Positions 9,869 through 22,153 of a stretch of 64,000 bases of DNA are shown piece after piece. The translations under genes and the position numbers were made by a program. The notes under the pieces are model-generated. The model was not told the DNA's origin, did not search any database, and saw nothing but the letters and a program-made list of their open reading frames with translations. The DNA is from Trichostrongylus colubriformis (lineage: Eukaryota; Nematoda; Chromadorea; Rhabditida; Trichostrongylidae), in assembly GCA_963978905.1 (NCBI GenBank), contig OZ022257.1, forward strand, positions 36,175,919-36,239,918, read 5' to 3'. Each line of letters begins with the position of its first letter. Positions within the stretch are counted from its first letter, which is position 1.

Positions 9869-11190
9869 TGATATTATAAATGATTGTCCCTCAAGCCTGT
9901 GAAGAAGTTCGAGCTTGTCCAGAGTCCGATAAAAGAGCTGGTGGGTGGAGCATATGGCAGACACATAACAATGATAAGAGAAACAGAATTCCATGCCTTT
10001 CTTGGCTCGGAATTTTGACATATATGGGATTCCGGAAGAGTGCCTGGGTTAGAGCCAACGTCATTCTACGAAATCGAGATACAGCCATGGAGTTCTTTAC
10101 AAGGTTTATATCATAAGTGAAACATAAAATCGGAGAAAACAACGCGAAACGAAGTCTTGCAGAAAGCGTCTCATTACAAAAGGTGAACCCCAAATCCCTC
10201 GAACGGTCTAGGCTATACCACTTATACCATAATATTACTGTATACTGTATGAAATTCATTTATTTACTTGAAGGCACAATCAGTGATTGTGCGGAACAAT
10301 ATCACAAATGAACTTCCAATGAGCATTCCGGATAGAGATTGGAGTAAAAACACAGCAATCGAGCAACCTGAAGTAAAAGAGAAAAAGAAAACATAAAACA
10401 ACATCAAAAGGCGAAACTGTGGCAGGCATTAATTGCAGAGAGTTCAGGAAACTGCTAAAGTAGAGTGAGAAGAAGCCATCTTCTCGAAAGCGGGTAGTGA
10501 CATAGTTGGGACATCTTGCCTGAGTATTTTATTGAAATCTGAGAGTACTCTATTTGGGAAACTGTTGAGCCCAACTTCACTGGTAACCGATGACAGGCGT
10601 TTGAAATTGCCTCCTCATGTTCTGGATTCAACAAGTGTAAAGAAGTTTGAGACTAAACTGGACCTACCGGTCAGTATCTTAAAAGCCATAATCAGATCGA
10701 ACTTTTTCCTCCTACTACATAAACTAGGCAATTCGAATTATCGACGCCTTTCCATCCCATTTGAGATGAAATGGTAACTGAGACCACTGCAATGCAGAGC
10801 AAGCCTACGAGTGAAATTGTTCTAGACACTTTCTAATGGATCTTTGTGTTTTTTCATATAGGGCGAAAAACCGTAGTTCAATTTTCAAGGAGGGGCGAAC
10901 GTATAATTTGTAAGCACGAAGCAGTGTGCTACAGTTCTCAGTATGGAGTGTAAGAGATTATATATTCTAAAATTGGCCTTGCTAACAAGTTTTTGAAGTG
11001 CTGATTAAATGATAGCCTCTCGTTCAAAAGAAAACCTAAGTCTTTAACTTTATTGACGCATTTGAGACGAATATCCGACGCAGTAATCGGAAAATTAAGA
11101 GTTCACATCGCCTCCAATAATAAAGGATATCGTATGTCTTATCTTTGTCTTTTTACTCATACGGCGAAAAAATAGAACTGTATAATAAAC
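9869..11190. other. unassigned intergenic sequence
   Basis: Open frames up to 122 codons on either strand have no motif, no codon bias and no splice context that I trust. No repeat boundary is visible. Confidence 0.4.
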
Positions 11191-11194
11191 TGCG

Positions 11195-11393
11195 GTGCTA
11201 TCGCAATGAGAGGCATCTTCTAGAAAGTTTTGTATCTAAGCGTCTTGGCAGGATCTTGAGTGATCCATGGGCTATAAGCGTGCACTTTTGCTTGAGCCTT
11301 GAAGGAGGGAAGACAGGGTTCTCTTCCTTTGTGAGCTCAGGTAAAATAATGTCCATAGTGGGATGGCCCCCTCTTCTCTTCGCGATAGCATAA
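11195..11393 (-). mobile_element. ~200-bp MITE, copy 2
   Basis: It starts GTGCTATCGCAATGAGAGG and ends CTCTTCTCTTCGCGATAGCA, so the ends are inverted. Read on the minus strand, its interior matches the element at 7060-7258 (CATCCCACTATGGACATTAT, then ACCTGAGC). Confidence 0.6.
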
Positions 11394-12800
11394 AATGCCT
11401 TGCCATAACATGCAGTTTCACCACACGGTGATCGGCCAGCACTTACTGAAGAATTGTCCAAGCAGTTGTCTGATAGGCTCAGTAAACTAACAAGGTGTCG
11501 AATAACATCATGCACTCATATTCATGAGTAGGTGGCAGGGACGCAACCATACCCTCAGTGTTACATAAACATTATGAGGATTTCGCAAAGAAAACTTGAT
11601 TTTTGAAAACTTTGAAACTTCCTGCGCTCACACGGCACATTTACTTAGAGGCACACCACACGATAGCCGGATTACTGGTTTACTTTCTTTGGGCAAGTAG
11701 GTCCTTGGAAAAGAGCTCAGGCTGCGCCTTTGTTGCGGCTGCACGGAGCACTCTAGCGGTGTTGTGCCTGCATAAAACAACCGAGACACGCCCACTAAAC
11801 CAGGTCACACCTAACCTCGAACGAACAAATTTCCAACATGGCGATCACGTGGAAGAGGAAACTTGCTTCATGAGATAATAGTTTGATGACAGCTATTTTG
11901 ATGATGAAGGCTGATCCTACGTCAGAAATCCGTTTGCCTATGGGCAGGTATGATTTGGCTGGGTGGACGTGGCTCGGTTATAGGCACAACACCGTGAGGG
12001 TGCTTCGTACAGCAAAAATAAAGGTGCAGTCATCCAAGGACCTACTCGTCCCAAGAAAGTACGCCACCAATTTGATTATCACGAGGTGAGCCTTCAATGC
12101 TTCGAAACCGCATTTCCTATGTTTTGGTGGCGCTGATCGCATCAACGGAAATGGATCCAAGCTAGATGAGAACTCCATAATTATCCATAACTATTCGATT
12201 CCGATCACCCAAAAGGCATAGTGACGGAAAACGTAGAGACATTTTCAACGATACGACCACATCCCGCCGAAGCAATAGTTGTTAATGCATGCTTCATTTT
12301 TCAGCGCTCCACAGTTATCCCATGCCAGTCCCTTGATAATGGAATGCTTACATAGACCAGCTTCATTTAGAATTCAGGCGCCTTAATTTACCTTAGTTGC
12401 GAGAACAGACCGCTCTATTTCCTCCTGTGCAGCTCTCTTGGCCTTGATTAGGCAGTGTTTAAAACACGCTATGTAGTTAAGGTAATACGTTTGAAGCAAC
12501 GGAAGTCTACAGCTGAGCTCCTTGGTATACTCCTTCCTTCGTTAGCTTTGCAACATGCTGGAACACATGGCCTCGTTGTAAAACACTTCGTGGAAAGTGA
12601 AAGGTAATGTGAGCCAGGAGAAAACCTTCTGCAGATCTTCAGCGTATACAGTAGTACAGTAGTAGTCGTTACGGTAGCATCGGTTGGTACAGCTCTAATT
12701 GTAGTACTTCTGAGGCTCTCTGAGACAAAGAGTATTTGAAGTGCACCTATTGCCAGATAGACGTGCTTGTTCACTACATACAACGGAAGGATGGTAAGTC
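11394..12800. other. unassigned intergenic sequence
   Basis: No gene or element is recognised. Frames of 91 and 104 codons (11603-11878 plus, 12469-12783 minus) have no motif. Confidence 0.4.
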
Positions 12801-12816
12801 ATAGTGGCACTCATAA

Positions 12817-13045
12817 ATGAGCTTCATAGCAGTGATAAATCTTGGGATGATATTTAACGATCTGCATTCCCACATCTGCTGTGCCTCTTTGGGAGCAGAA
12901 TTACAAGGTCACCGGTTCCATTCTTTGCTGGGCAACTTTTTTTGCATTTTGTCGAAATTGCTCTCCGGGCATTGTAAACAGAGATTTGCATTGTTTGTGT
13001 TTGATCTATGTACGAAAAGGTTCTTTTTCAAGAAATGAGTCAGTT
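12817..13045 (+). repeat. inverted duplication, plus copy
   Basis: The sequence from TTCATAGCAGTGATAAATC through TTTGCATTTTGTCGAAA matches the minus strand of 13778-14040 (GTTCATGACAGTGATAGAGC through TTTGCATTTTGTCAAAA). The two arms are about 740 bp apart. Each holds a short, partly protein-like frame but not the same one, so this may be an old duplicated exon or a decayed element. Confidence 0.55.
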
Positions 13046-13777
13046 TTCATATTGGAGACTTCGACATCTTTTACAAGCCATGACCTCATGGAGGATTCCA
13101 AAGAAGCAACAGACAGACGGACATCGTGGACCCACTGTGAAAGTATGTATTATATTACGGAGGGAGTTGTTAATGACTTGAAATTGAGCTCATCTCCATC
13201 ATCTTTCATTTTGATTAGGTGGAAGAGATGACTTTCGATGAACTTCCGATTTGACTAAAAACTCGCACCCGCAATTATTCGACCCATACAGCATGATGGA
13301 TATGACACTCACTTCGCCCAAAACAGCCTGGGCCACAGGCGTCAATCCAAAAGGGGGTGGATTACAAAAGTTGCCAAAAACTTCGCCATAAAGGGTTTGA
13401 GCTTATGAAGAGAAATACAACAGCATCTCTACACGAAACCGCGTGGCGCCCACGCTGGATGAACTTGAGGATTTATTCCACTTGGCAGGGTGCCTGGGAC
13501 GCACGCGCCAGGTGCTTTCACGTCAAGTTAGTATTATGTTCGTTTTAGGGGTAGAATAACCCTCGTACAGAAGTTCATGGCCGGATCGTAATGTTACTCA
13601 AAAATCTCGTCTTCCATTCCATCAGGCGAACTGATGTGGTCGCTCCGGGTAGATAATGCCAGAAATCAAAACATTAGATTCGTTGCAAGCTGTGTTCTAC
13701 CCGATCATCGCGCTGCAAGAGACTTTTCGATTTTCGCCATTGGTTCATCATATGTGCTCTAACGCAGTATGAAGACA
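13046..13777. other. spacer between inverted duplicates
   Basis: No gene or repeat boundary is recognised in this 0.7 kb segment. Confidence 0.4.
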
Positions 13778-14040
13778 ATCGAAGAAGAACTGGAAATGTG
13801 GGGTATGAAACATTCTACAAATCTGTCTACATTGTTCAGAGAGTTTTTGACAAAATGCAAAACAAGGGTATCCAGAAAGAAACCTGACTGGTGTTCTCGA
13901 CTTTGATCCCAAACAGCTAACCACGCCATAGTATGTGTTGCTCCTCTTAAAAAAACTTCTAACTCTTCTTCTAGAGAAACACAGCAAATGTGGAACGTAG
14001 AGGTGAATGTCATCTCAAGCTCTATCACTGTCATGAACCT
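13778..14040 (-). repeat. inverted duplication, minus copy
   Basis: This is the partner of 12817-13045. Its minus-strand frame (13759-14034, 91 codons) starts with a threonine/phenylalanine-rich stretch and stays open across the match, while the plus copy does not keep the same frame. Confidence 0.55.
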
Positions 14041-16785
14041 TATTTCAGAAGATCACTTTGACCTGCCATCCTTCCCTTGTTAGCGAGGAGCACCTCCTCT
14101 TATCATTACCTTATACTACCCACTTCCCTCTCCGATTGTAATGCGTCGGATTCTCAATCACTTACACTGCAGCCATGTCTCACTCACCGACTTGGTAAGG
14201 CACCCATACTGCTTACTATTTTGGGACCCATGATCGATTGGTGTTCTAGGAATGGATACAGTGAGCATTGCTGTTACTTATTGCATGGTAAACATCAATT
14301 CGCTTCCAGATCTCCGCGGATCTTCACCTGTTCCCGTGATCAATATCCGTTCAATCACCAGTGGGCAAGATGATTCTCATCTCCTGAACCAGGAACATTG
14401 AAGCAGAGAGGCACTATGGGATAGTGGATGCAGTAACAGTGAGTGCAGTGGGAGTGTTGGTATCAATCCCCTCAACTGGGGATCCTGAAGACACTCGCAA
14501 TAAATTGTAGGTCCAATGATGCGGTTTTGCACTTGAGCCGACTTATAATTCAGACCATCTCATGCATCCCAAGAATAGGAGTGTGCTCCTACTGGCTGCG
14601 GTACAATAATCAACACTCGAAAAGTCCGAGCCGGCCGTAGATCCACGAGAAACTCGGAAAGTATTTGCAGGAATTGTGCACGAAGATAATACCACAGAAG
14701 TGCTGTGCGAGGGCATTGATCCACGAAAGGGTGACGGAGTACAGTGTTTGAATCCCTCTGATTGAAGGTGTTATGGAATGATGTGAGGTGATTCGATGAA
14801 GATCATTACAGTAGAGAAATATGTGATCTGACCCAGTTTTTCATTCTATGCTGTAATGACCTTGCACTGTATGTGGTGATAGAGTTCAGAACGATTAAGG
14901 GAAGCAAATATGAAAAGTTGAATTTGTAAGCTTGTAGGGATAAGGATAAGGACGATACTTTTTCAAGTATCTCTATATACCAGTTTGGTGATAGATGCAG
15001 AAAAATCCAAAATCAGCATTTTAGGGTTGGTAAACCTACAATATAAACCTTGCAATCAGCACATAGTGAACAACCACCAATCACTGGAACTTAGGAACCT
15101 CTGAGGGAATAACAATAAGGGAACTGAGGAGTATTCTATACCCTCCCGCAGATCTTTTGATTTGGCCCGTTTAAAAGGAAAGTCTAGGCCCTTCGAACTC
15201 ATCCCACATTCGTAATCAAGCCGGAGAATCTCGTCCATATGGGTGCAAGCCTACATATATCACCGCATAGCCATGTGTAGCCTTCTTTCAACGCTCTTCA
15301 ACGAAAGACAAACAAGGGCTCCCCAGACTTGAGCGTCCAAAGTACTTTTGAGCATGTGGTCGAAGCTATAACATCCACCAGGTTCCCAGTTGAAAGCACA
15401 GTAGTCTTTTCCATGCTACTGCGGCTGAGCACGCGGCATAGGTAACTACATACACTGGTGCCATGCTACGAAAAATATTTGGTATCTTCTACTCCCGTCT
15501 TGATACAGCATACAATGTGAGAAGCCCTTGTCAGGTTTGCACTCTGCGTTTATAACCTGCCAGAAAACTACTGGTTGACTCAAATTTCCTTACTCCCTGT
15601 TTAGAGCACGTTCCTTCTCCACAGCACAGTCTTTCAAGGCGTGCATTTCATACCTCCTGCAGATCATTGGATTTGGCCCGTAGCTCCAATTCATAAGAAA
15701 ACCCTTGGAGAATACGTTCTTTCATTATTAATGCTTTGAAAATGAGTGGAAATGGCACGATGACATCTTTTATTTATGTGGACCACTGAAATAGTCTGAG
15801 CAGCAAATTGACGACTGTTTTTCTAGTAGCTCCCGTCCATAATTGATGAGTAAATTCAACTGAGTTATTATTCGGCCGCACAGCCAAGAATTGAAGATTT
15901 TGAAGGTGAAGCAGGAGAAGACGAGGCCACGCTGTCATGAAATTACATTTGTAATTTAGCTATTTTGGCGGTTGACCGCTGAATCGAATCATTACGAATG
16001 CGTGCATCAGCATAGCAGCACAGAATAAATAGCATAGTTGTTGTCGTTTGACGCTTGCGGTGGTTTTTTTATAGGTGGCTCTGCCTATAATTACAACTCA
16101 CACAGAGCAGATTTCTATTCTGGAAAAGTGCAACCATGTGTGCCTTCCTCTTTTGGTGAACTTATCGCTGAGTTTAGCAGCTGTAGAAAAAGCTTCCAAC
16201 GAAACGCAGAAGAAAGGTATCGTCCTCATCTCCCCCGCTAATGATGCACATGAAAGGCTCCTCTTTTCAACCATAATATTGCTAGCTGAGCCGTAAAATT
16301 GCCTGCAATGTGATTTACACGGAAGAGAATAGCAACTGCAGTCTCCCTGTTGCAGGAGAAGTAAAGTTGGCGCTCCCGGATGAGCAATGTGTTTGACGAA
16401 TGCTAGGAATCCAATACATTATTCCCACGAAAGAACGGTCAGGTGCTGCGACCGACCGCAACAAATAACGGATAGATGTACTAGATCTATATACGTACAT
16501 AATGCAGCACGGAGTAAAGCACGTTCGGGAGGAGGTTCAAGTGAGAAGGATCAAGTAATCACGTTAGGAATTTGTTCTGAATGAGATGCGAACAAACGAT
16601 GGTGCACATCAAAACGACGCAAAAACTCTCCATAGATGAAGCAGTTTCTCTTCAACCAAACTACCACACCTAATGTCTCTTTCAAGAAGACTGGAGAGGC
16701 GTGATTTGAGCAGGCAGAGAAACACGATTGGCATTCTCAAGATTCTTGCACTCAGGGCAATGGAGATATATTGCTGCCCACTACT
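14041..16785. other. unassigned sequence with dispersed repeat pieces
   Basis: A piece at about 14150-14430 resembles 44800-44990: shared GACT..TTGGTAAGGCACCCA and a following ACAGTGAG block. Two related pieces at 15130-15180 and 15640-15690 share GCAGATC..T.GATTTGGCCCGT. No gene or RNA is recognised in the remainder. Confidence 0.35.
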
Positions 16786-16789
16786 TACA

Positions 16790-17545
16790 CCAGGAGGGGG
16801 TAATTTTGGCTTACTGTAGAACAGACGTAGTGTGGACGTGTTTGAGTGGCCGCCATTGCACAAACTCGCCAATTTGACGCCTTGGCATGGTGCCAAAAGA
16901 AGATGGTTCTATTATAGATTTGTTTTTTCCTTTTAGTTTTTACTTTGTTCTTTCTTATATTGTTTTTAGATGTACTAACGGGTCAAATAAAGTCGGGGGG
17001 GGGGAGACGCAAAATTTTAACCCACGTCAAAGCTTCTTTCCCTTCCTAGGGTTAGGCTAAAGCAGATGAGACCTATGCTTTGACAGATGCTTTTTAATGT
17101 GGGAGGAGGGGATACCAATTTTAGCCTAAGCCTAGTAAGGGAAAGGAGCTTCGAAGTCGACGCGAAGTTGCGTCTCCCCCCCCCCCCCCCCCCCCCGACT
17201 TTATTTGACCCTTCTGAGATTTTCAGTTATAGAAATGCACAATTAAGAAGATTCATAAGTAAACAAGTAAAATATGTCGCTAGAAAACAGTCTAAAGAGG
17301 AATAATTCAAAAATAAGGTTACATCAGGCCGAAGACAAGCTTTAAAATGAACGAAGCATGGCTCGGCCATGGAAGCTTGCAGTTCGGACGGAAGCGCGCC
17401 CTGGGGGCAAATAGCGCCCTATGGCGCGTTTTTCAACGCCGGTTTCGTTACACATTGTATCTACCGAACCCATATGTTTGTTTTCAGACGCCATTGTTTT
17501 TGTAAACGTTATTCCGCCCTTGCCCCCCTCCCGGTGCCTTTAACC
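16790..17545 (+). mobile_element. TTAA-associated dispersed repeat, copy 3 (interrupted)
   Basis: It starts ACACCAGGAGGGGGTAATTT and ends CCCTCCCGGTGCCT followed by TTAA at about 17540. The first ~180 bp are nearly identical to 35710-35900, including GACGCCTTGGCATGGTGCC. It is split by the hairpin at 16979-17211. A block at 17400-17470 (GGCGCGTTTTTCAACGC) matches the copy at 63740-63780. Confidence 0.7.
16979..17211. mobile_element. hairpin MITE with long C/G runs
   Basis: The arms begin GGGTCAAATAAAGTCG followed by a run of 10 G (16995-17004), and end with 21 C (17176-17196) followed by CGACTTTATTTGACCC. Inside the arms are further mirrored blocks (CTTTCCCTTCCTAGG against CCTAGTAAGGGAAAG). 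It sits inside a TTAA-family repeat. No clear target duplication is visible. Confidence 0.75.
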
Positions 17546-20268
17546 CTAAGCGTGCATTTTGTAGTATCGTGTAACAGCCGTTAATGAGCGTGTGGTTTTT
17601 ACCCCTGCAGTACGTCTCCAACACATCGGCTTCGTATGTCCTGTCCCTTGAAAAAGCATTTTATTCGAAGATTAATACTAGCATATCACTGTGTGAAAGA
17701 GGCCGTTCACTCCTCTTTCAATCTGAAATGCTCACCATGTCATACTTGGGCCAAGTCCAATGGGCCTTTCCTTGGAAAATGGTCTGCTTACCGAAGTGCT
17801 TCGAAAGAACAAACACTAAAAGCGCTCAAGTGATTTATTAAGTCTCTAGTAAGCTAAGTTGTTCGCTTATAACTTCCGCTACTCGAAAGTGCTGAAGGCA
17901 AATACATGAGGAATTTTTTTTATAATGAATGGACGATGGTTTGCATTTGCGCAGAATTGTTGTTCACTATCGGTTGCGACGGAAAAACAGCACTATGAAA
18001 AAGGCTGAATTCTGGTTAATGCGTATTATGAATAAAGTTCAGTTTGGTGATGTAGAATCGAAGCTCCAGCAGCCCATTGCTACCGGAATAGGGAGAAATC
18101 CGAAAATTTTGGCATGTTAATGTTCAGTGACACTGCAATTTTGGACTAACCTGTCACTCGCATAATGTGTCCCCTCCATCCATGAAATCCACTTGCTGAA
18201 CACTCTTGCGTGGTTCATACAGCATGGCAAGAGCAGTAACCTTGCACGGAAAAGCGCTCGAAACTGGGTTAGACTACAGACAAAGTCCATAATCATACGT
18301 CTTTAGATGTGCCGGGTCTTAGAATCACTTTCAGAAGCATTGAGGTGGCAGTAAAGTAGTAGTAGTTAGCTATCCGCGTTATGAGGATATCAGCAGACTA
18401 GAAAGTGTACTCGCTCCTCAAGACAGGTGGGATGATAGTATTAGAAAAATAGCTACATTTTCTACTTACTTATTTGTATCTTTTACCTTTTTGTTTTTGG
18501 GATTTTTTTCTTCATGTTTCTCACTCTAAGTGGTTTTCTCTGAAACACTTGAAAATTTCCTGTACTTACTGGATGTTTCCAAACAGGAGCATAAAGATTT
18601 TTCGGAAGCAAATAGAATGCACCTGAACAATGACATTTACAAATGTCGTGTATTTTATTAAATTTTTTTATAATTAAAAAGTAAATTAGTGTTTATTACC
18701 AAAAATGTACAAAAAGCAAGGACTGCTGGGAACACATATGCTTAGATGACTTCTTCTCAAGAAGTGATGAGAAAAAAATCGGAGGAGCATCAAGTGCTTT
18801 GTTACGGTCAAGGAAAGGTAACTGTCAATTGGCAGATAGCCTTTCCATAAGGGGTCATGTCAAGAAATTCAAAAATAGGTACGCCTTGGTGCCGTAACGG
18901 AAACAAAGAAAAGACGTGGCAGAATAGGGTCCACAAAGGAACACAAGGACACCTAGTTCAGAGAGTCTTGTTCTCCTTAAAAAACTAAACTAGAAAAAAA
19001 AGATAGCAAAGGTACCGGCCTTTCTGAACATATTTACCACCAACATCACCGGGAAAAGCCAGACGTACGACGGAAACTTGCATCGTTGCTTTGCAAAGCC
19101 GTGATGATGGAGGTCAATAGAAAACCGTAGATACAGAAAGTCCTAGCAAGCGTGTTCAAAGTGGAAAAACCGAAGTTTGGCCAATGTATGGCAGGCAACG
19201 GGCATCGAAAATGGGTGTTCTCATAACTTTTCAGGTGAAAGGGGTGTGGCCACCACTAGCGAAAAATCACGTGATTGATTCCTTATTTCTTCTTATGGAC
19301 TAGTAAATTCGGAAACATGTACATAGTGGAGTTGTCATAAAAATGAGGAAATAGGAATGCGCGATCGAGACAACCTAAGCTAAAGATGTAGGTTTTGCAC
19401 ATAGAGAGAGCGCTTTACCCATTGCGGTAGCACACAATGTAAGTTAAAAATCGCAACATGGAACAACAAAAAGCAGGAGTTGACTGTTAAGATGTTTTGT
19501 GCCGTTAAAGATGCCTAGAAATCAAACGAGGTATCTGTCCACTAGCACAGCTAGCTTATCGAGTCCTGTGGCCAGCGCGTATTTTTTCCGCCCAACAATT
19601 GGCCAGGCACTTCCTACATGCAGCCCGTGAGAAAATAAAAATCGTTCAGTGGAACAGATGAGCGGCTATCTTCAGCGTTTTACAGAAAAAAAGTAGTGGT
19701 CATTTCTTTATATCAATCCTGAGAAGAGCGGATTTGGGATATTCGCATTAGCCACTAACATATGAGAAATTACCGATCTTATGTACTCATTGTTTTCGAC
19801 AAAGCCACTCGAGCTCTCACAAGACCCGCAGACATAATTGCTCCATAGTTATCCCACTAGAGACAGCAGCAGAAGGACAAAGACTGCAGGTATGTGTGGT
19901 CGATTTCCTTTGACAGAGTATGAATTCATGAATATATAAAAACGATTATGAATGCATGAAAAGCACATGAATATGAATACATGTTCCTGGAAGCGGCTCG
20001 ATGTTGCCGTCTGCAAAAGTTGCACTCAATCTCCGTTAGCAAAAAGGATAAGAACATCTTGCTAGAGAGTCTACGACTCCGTAACCTGAAGTGACGGGCG
20101 CCTCCGCCGGTTGGTGTCCGGTAGTGAAAATAGCAGTGTCAGATGATTATCACTATGTTCACACCTCTCCTATACCAAAAGGCTCTAATTGGTACACACA
20201 GCTACAAGAGACAGGGTAGAGCATTGGGTTGAGGAAAGCTTTCAATAAATACGCCCCTCTGCCCAAAC
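17546..20268. other. unassigned AT-rich sequence
   Basis: This is 2.7 kb with only very short frames. I see no gene, RNA, inverted end or tandem array. Confidence 0.45.
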
Positions 20269-20270
20269 TG

Positions 20271-21441
20271 TAGGGAGTGCCAAAAAAAGTAATTTTGTTC
20301 ACGGCCCACTTCCGCCTATTATACAAAGCCTAGGAAAACGAAAGACATAAAAGTATTGGGGCAAAATGTTCCCAAAATGTTCCTCCAAAAGCAGGAACAA
20401 GCTGAGACTCACTCTTTCACTTTCATAGAAAAATATGGAACATTCAAGCGGCGCAGTCGGGCTTCAGAGCACCCATGGTATCAAGGTCCCCTTAAAACAG
20501 TGGAGCCTGGTTCCATAGTAGGTCTTTTGTGGAAAGCTTCCTTAAGATTGGCCCTTCGGATCATGGAAGTCACAGAGCTCTTGCTGCTTGGACAAGGCTG
20601 CTATGATCCGATGAATCATTTTTCATGCCTCAAACCTGCCTCCGGAATAGTTTTGGTGGAAACGGCATGCCCTGGTTCTTAGAAACGAAGGGCGTTTGGA
20701 ACACGGAAAAGACGGAATGTCAAAGAACACCACCCAATATGAATCCACTTAAAGGAATCGTCCACGGAAAATGAGTTCTTGTGTTACCCATATGTTTATG
20801 TTGTATTTGCCTAATGTTGGCCTCATGCAAAATTTCACGCGAAAAAATGTGAATCTGGCTGAGATTCAGCACCACAAAGTGCGGTCCAGGTGGGCGGGGC
20901 CTCCGTGTAAAAGCCTCGTCCCGTCGTCCGCCGTGGTCGGAGACGCATTGTAGGAACAGAAGGTTACGTAAACAGTCCCACTCTCCGTTCCCAACGGCGA
21001 CGGACGACGGGACGAGGCTTTTACACGGAGGCCCCGCCCACCTGGACCGCACTTTGTGGTGCTGTATCTCAGCCAGATTCACATTTTTTCACGTGGAATT
21101 TTGCATGAGGCCAACATTAGGCAAGTACAACATAATTATATGGGTAACACAAAAACTCATTTTCCGTGGACGATTCCTTTAAATACCCAGAGCGAACGGA
21201 CCTTAGCAAGGTGTGAACGAAGGCGACGAAATTTCGATTTTCTCCCACTTGAGGTGGCACATCTTGTTCATTCGCAACAAGCAACCGTTTCTGCTCGTGC
21301 AAAAGGCTATAACGAGAACAATGATAGAGTGAGGTCTGCTCTTTACTTTAGAGATGAAAATACCTGGTCAGAGCTCGCCGAAGTTCGACTAATGTGGGGT
21401 TGGAAGTGGAGGACAAAAATTATTTTTTTTGGCACCCCCTG
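20271..21441. mobile_element. TA-type non-autonomous element, copy 1, interrupted
   Basis: The left end is TAGGGAGTGCCAAAAAAAGT and the right end is the inverse of CAGGGGGTGCCAAAAAAA, ending 21441 next to TATA. Ends of the CAGGGGGTGCC type beside TA are typical of Tc1/mariner-related elements. It is co-linear, in inverse orientation, with 55738-56456. Removing the nested 430 bp (20753-21182) leaves about 741 bp, close to the 719 bp of the other copy. No transposase is visible; frames at 20356-20682 and 21056-21592 are shadows of this repeat. Confidence 0.8.
20753..21178. mobile_element. palindromic TTAA foldback element (426 bp), nested
   Basis: The ends are AGGAATCGTCCACGG and its exact inverse, flanked by TTAA at 20749-20752 and 21179-21182. 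The arms are about 180 bp and nearly perfect, including a GC-rich inner block (GGTGGGCGGGGCCTCCGTG), with a ~70-bp loop at about 20935-21000. The same locus in the uninterrupted copy at 55738-56456 lacks it and shows a single CTTAG. Related termini lie at 24355 and 45655. TTAA duplication suggests a piggyBac-like or Kolobok-like source. Confidence 0.85.
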
Positions 21442-22151
21442 TATATGTACCGATGAAAGTGGTGTGTTATGTATTCAAACATCACCTATTTTTAATCACA
21501 GTTTCGCTGCCTTCAAGCAAAGAGTGATTATCGACTACCGATATTCTGTACAACCTGCCTGCCCCAAACTGACTAAAAGGGGAGGTCGCTGAAGATTCCT
21601 CGAAAATTTTCGACAAAATAGAAGCCTGCCATTTCTGACTCGAAACAGCACTTTCTTCAGCACTTCTTAATTCCTGCTTGACACTTAGAGGAAGTGCTAG
21701 AGTCATCGTTTGCCATCTGTAAGGAAGGATAACGGAAAGGCTCTTCTCTATTGGTATAACGAATATGCCGCACATGGGAGTTTTGGAAGACCGAGCAGTA
21801 CTGTATTCCTCGAATGGGAATGCGCAATGGACCGGAACGTGCCGTAGCAATCAGAACTTATCCCGCCATTCTAGTTTTCCTTCAACACTGATAGAGTCCT
21901 TCTTCCATTCGCTATGAATCGCGTTATTCCGCAAGACGGAATGCAGTGACAAGTGCCGCACACTCTCACTCGAACGGTGCAGGGATCAGACCAAGCATCA
22001 GTGCCCGCTCAAGTCAAGTAAGCTTTTCATGCCTCCGAAGCAGGTGAAATAATTCTAGTCTAGCCTGAAAAAATCAATGCTCACTTGTACATCGGATGGA
22101 CCTCTCAACTTATTGTATGGGTCAAAGCTTTCGCATGCTTCTGAGTATAAC
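21442..22151. other. unassigned sequence
   Basis: No gene or element boundary is seen. A piece at about 22085-22140 (TTGTACATCGGATGGA) also occurs at 43885-43935, so part of it belongs to a dispersed repeat. Confidence 0.35.
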
Positions 22152-22153
22152 TA

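Noticed and set aside
20356..21592. Frames of 108, 120 and 178 codons
   Set aside because: They read through the two arms of the foldback and the TA-type element; the same DNA in copy 2 is broken in those frames.
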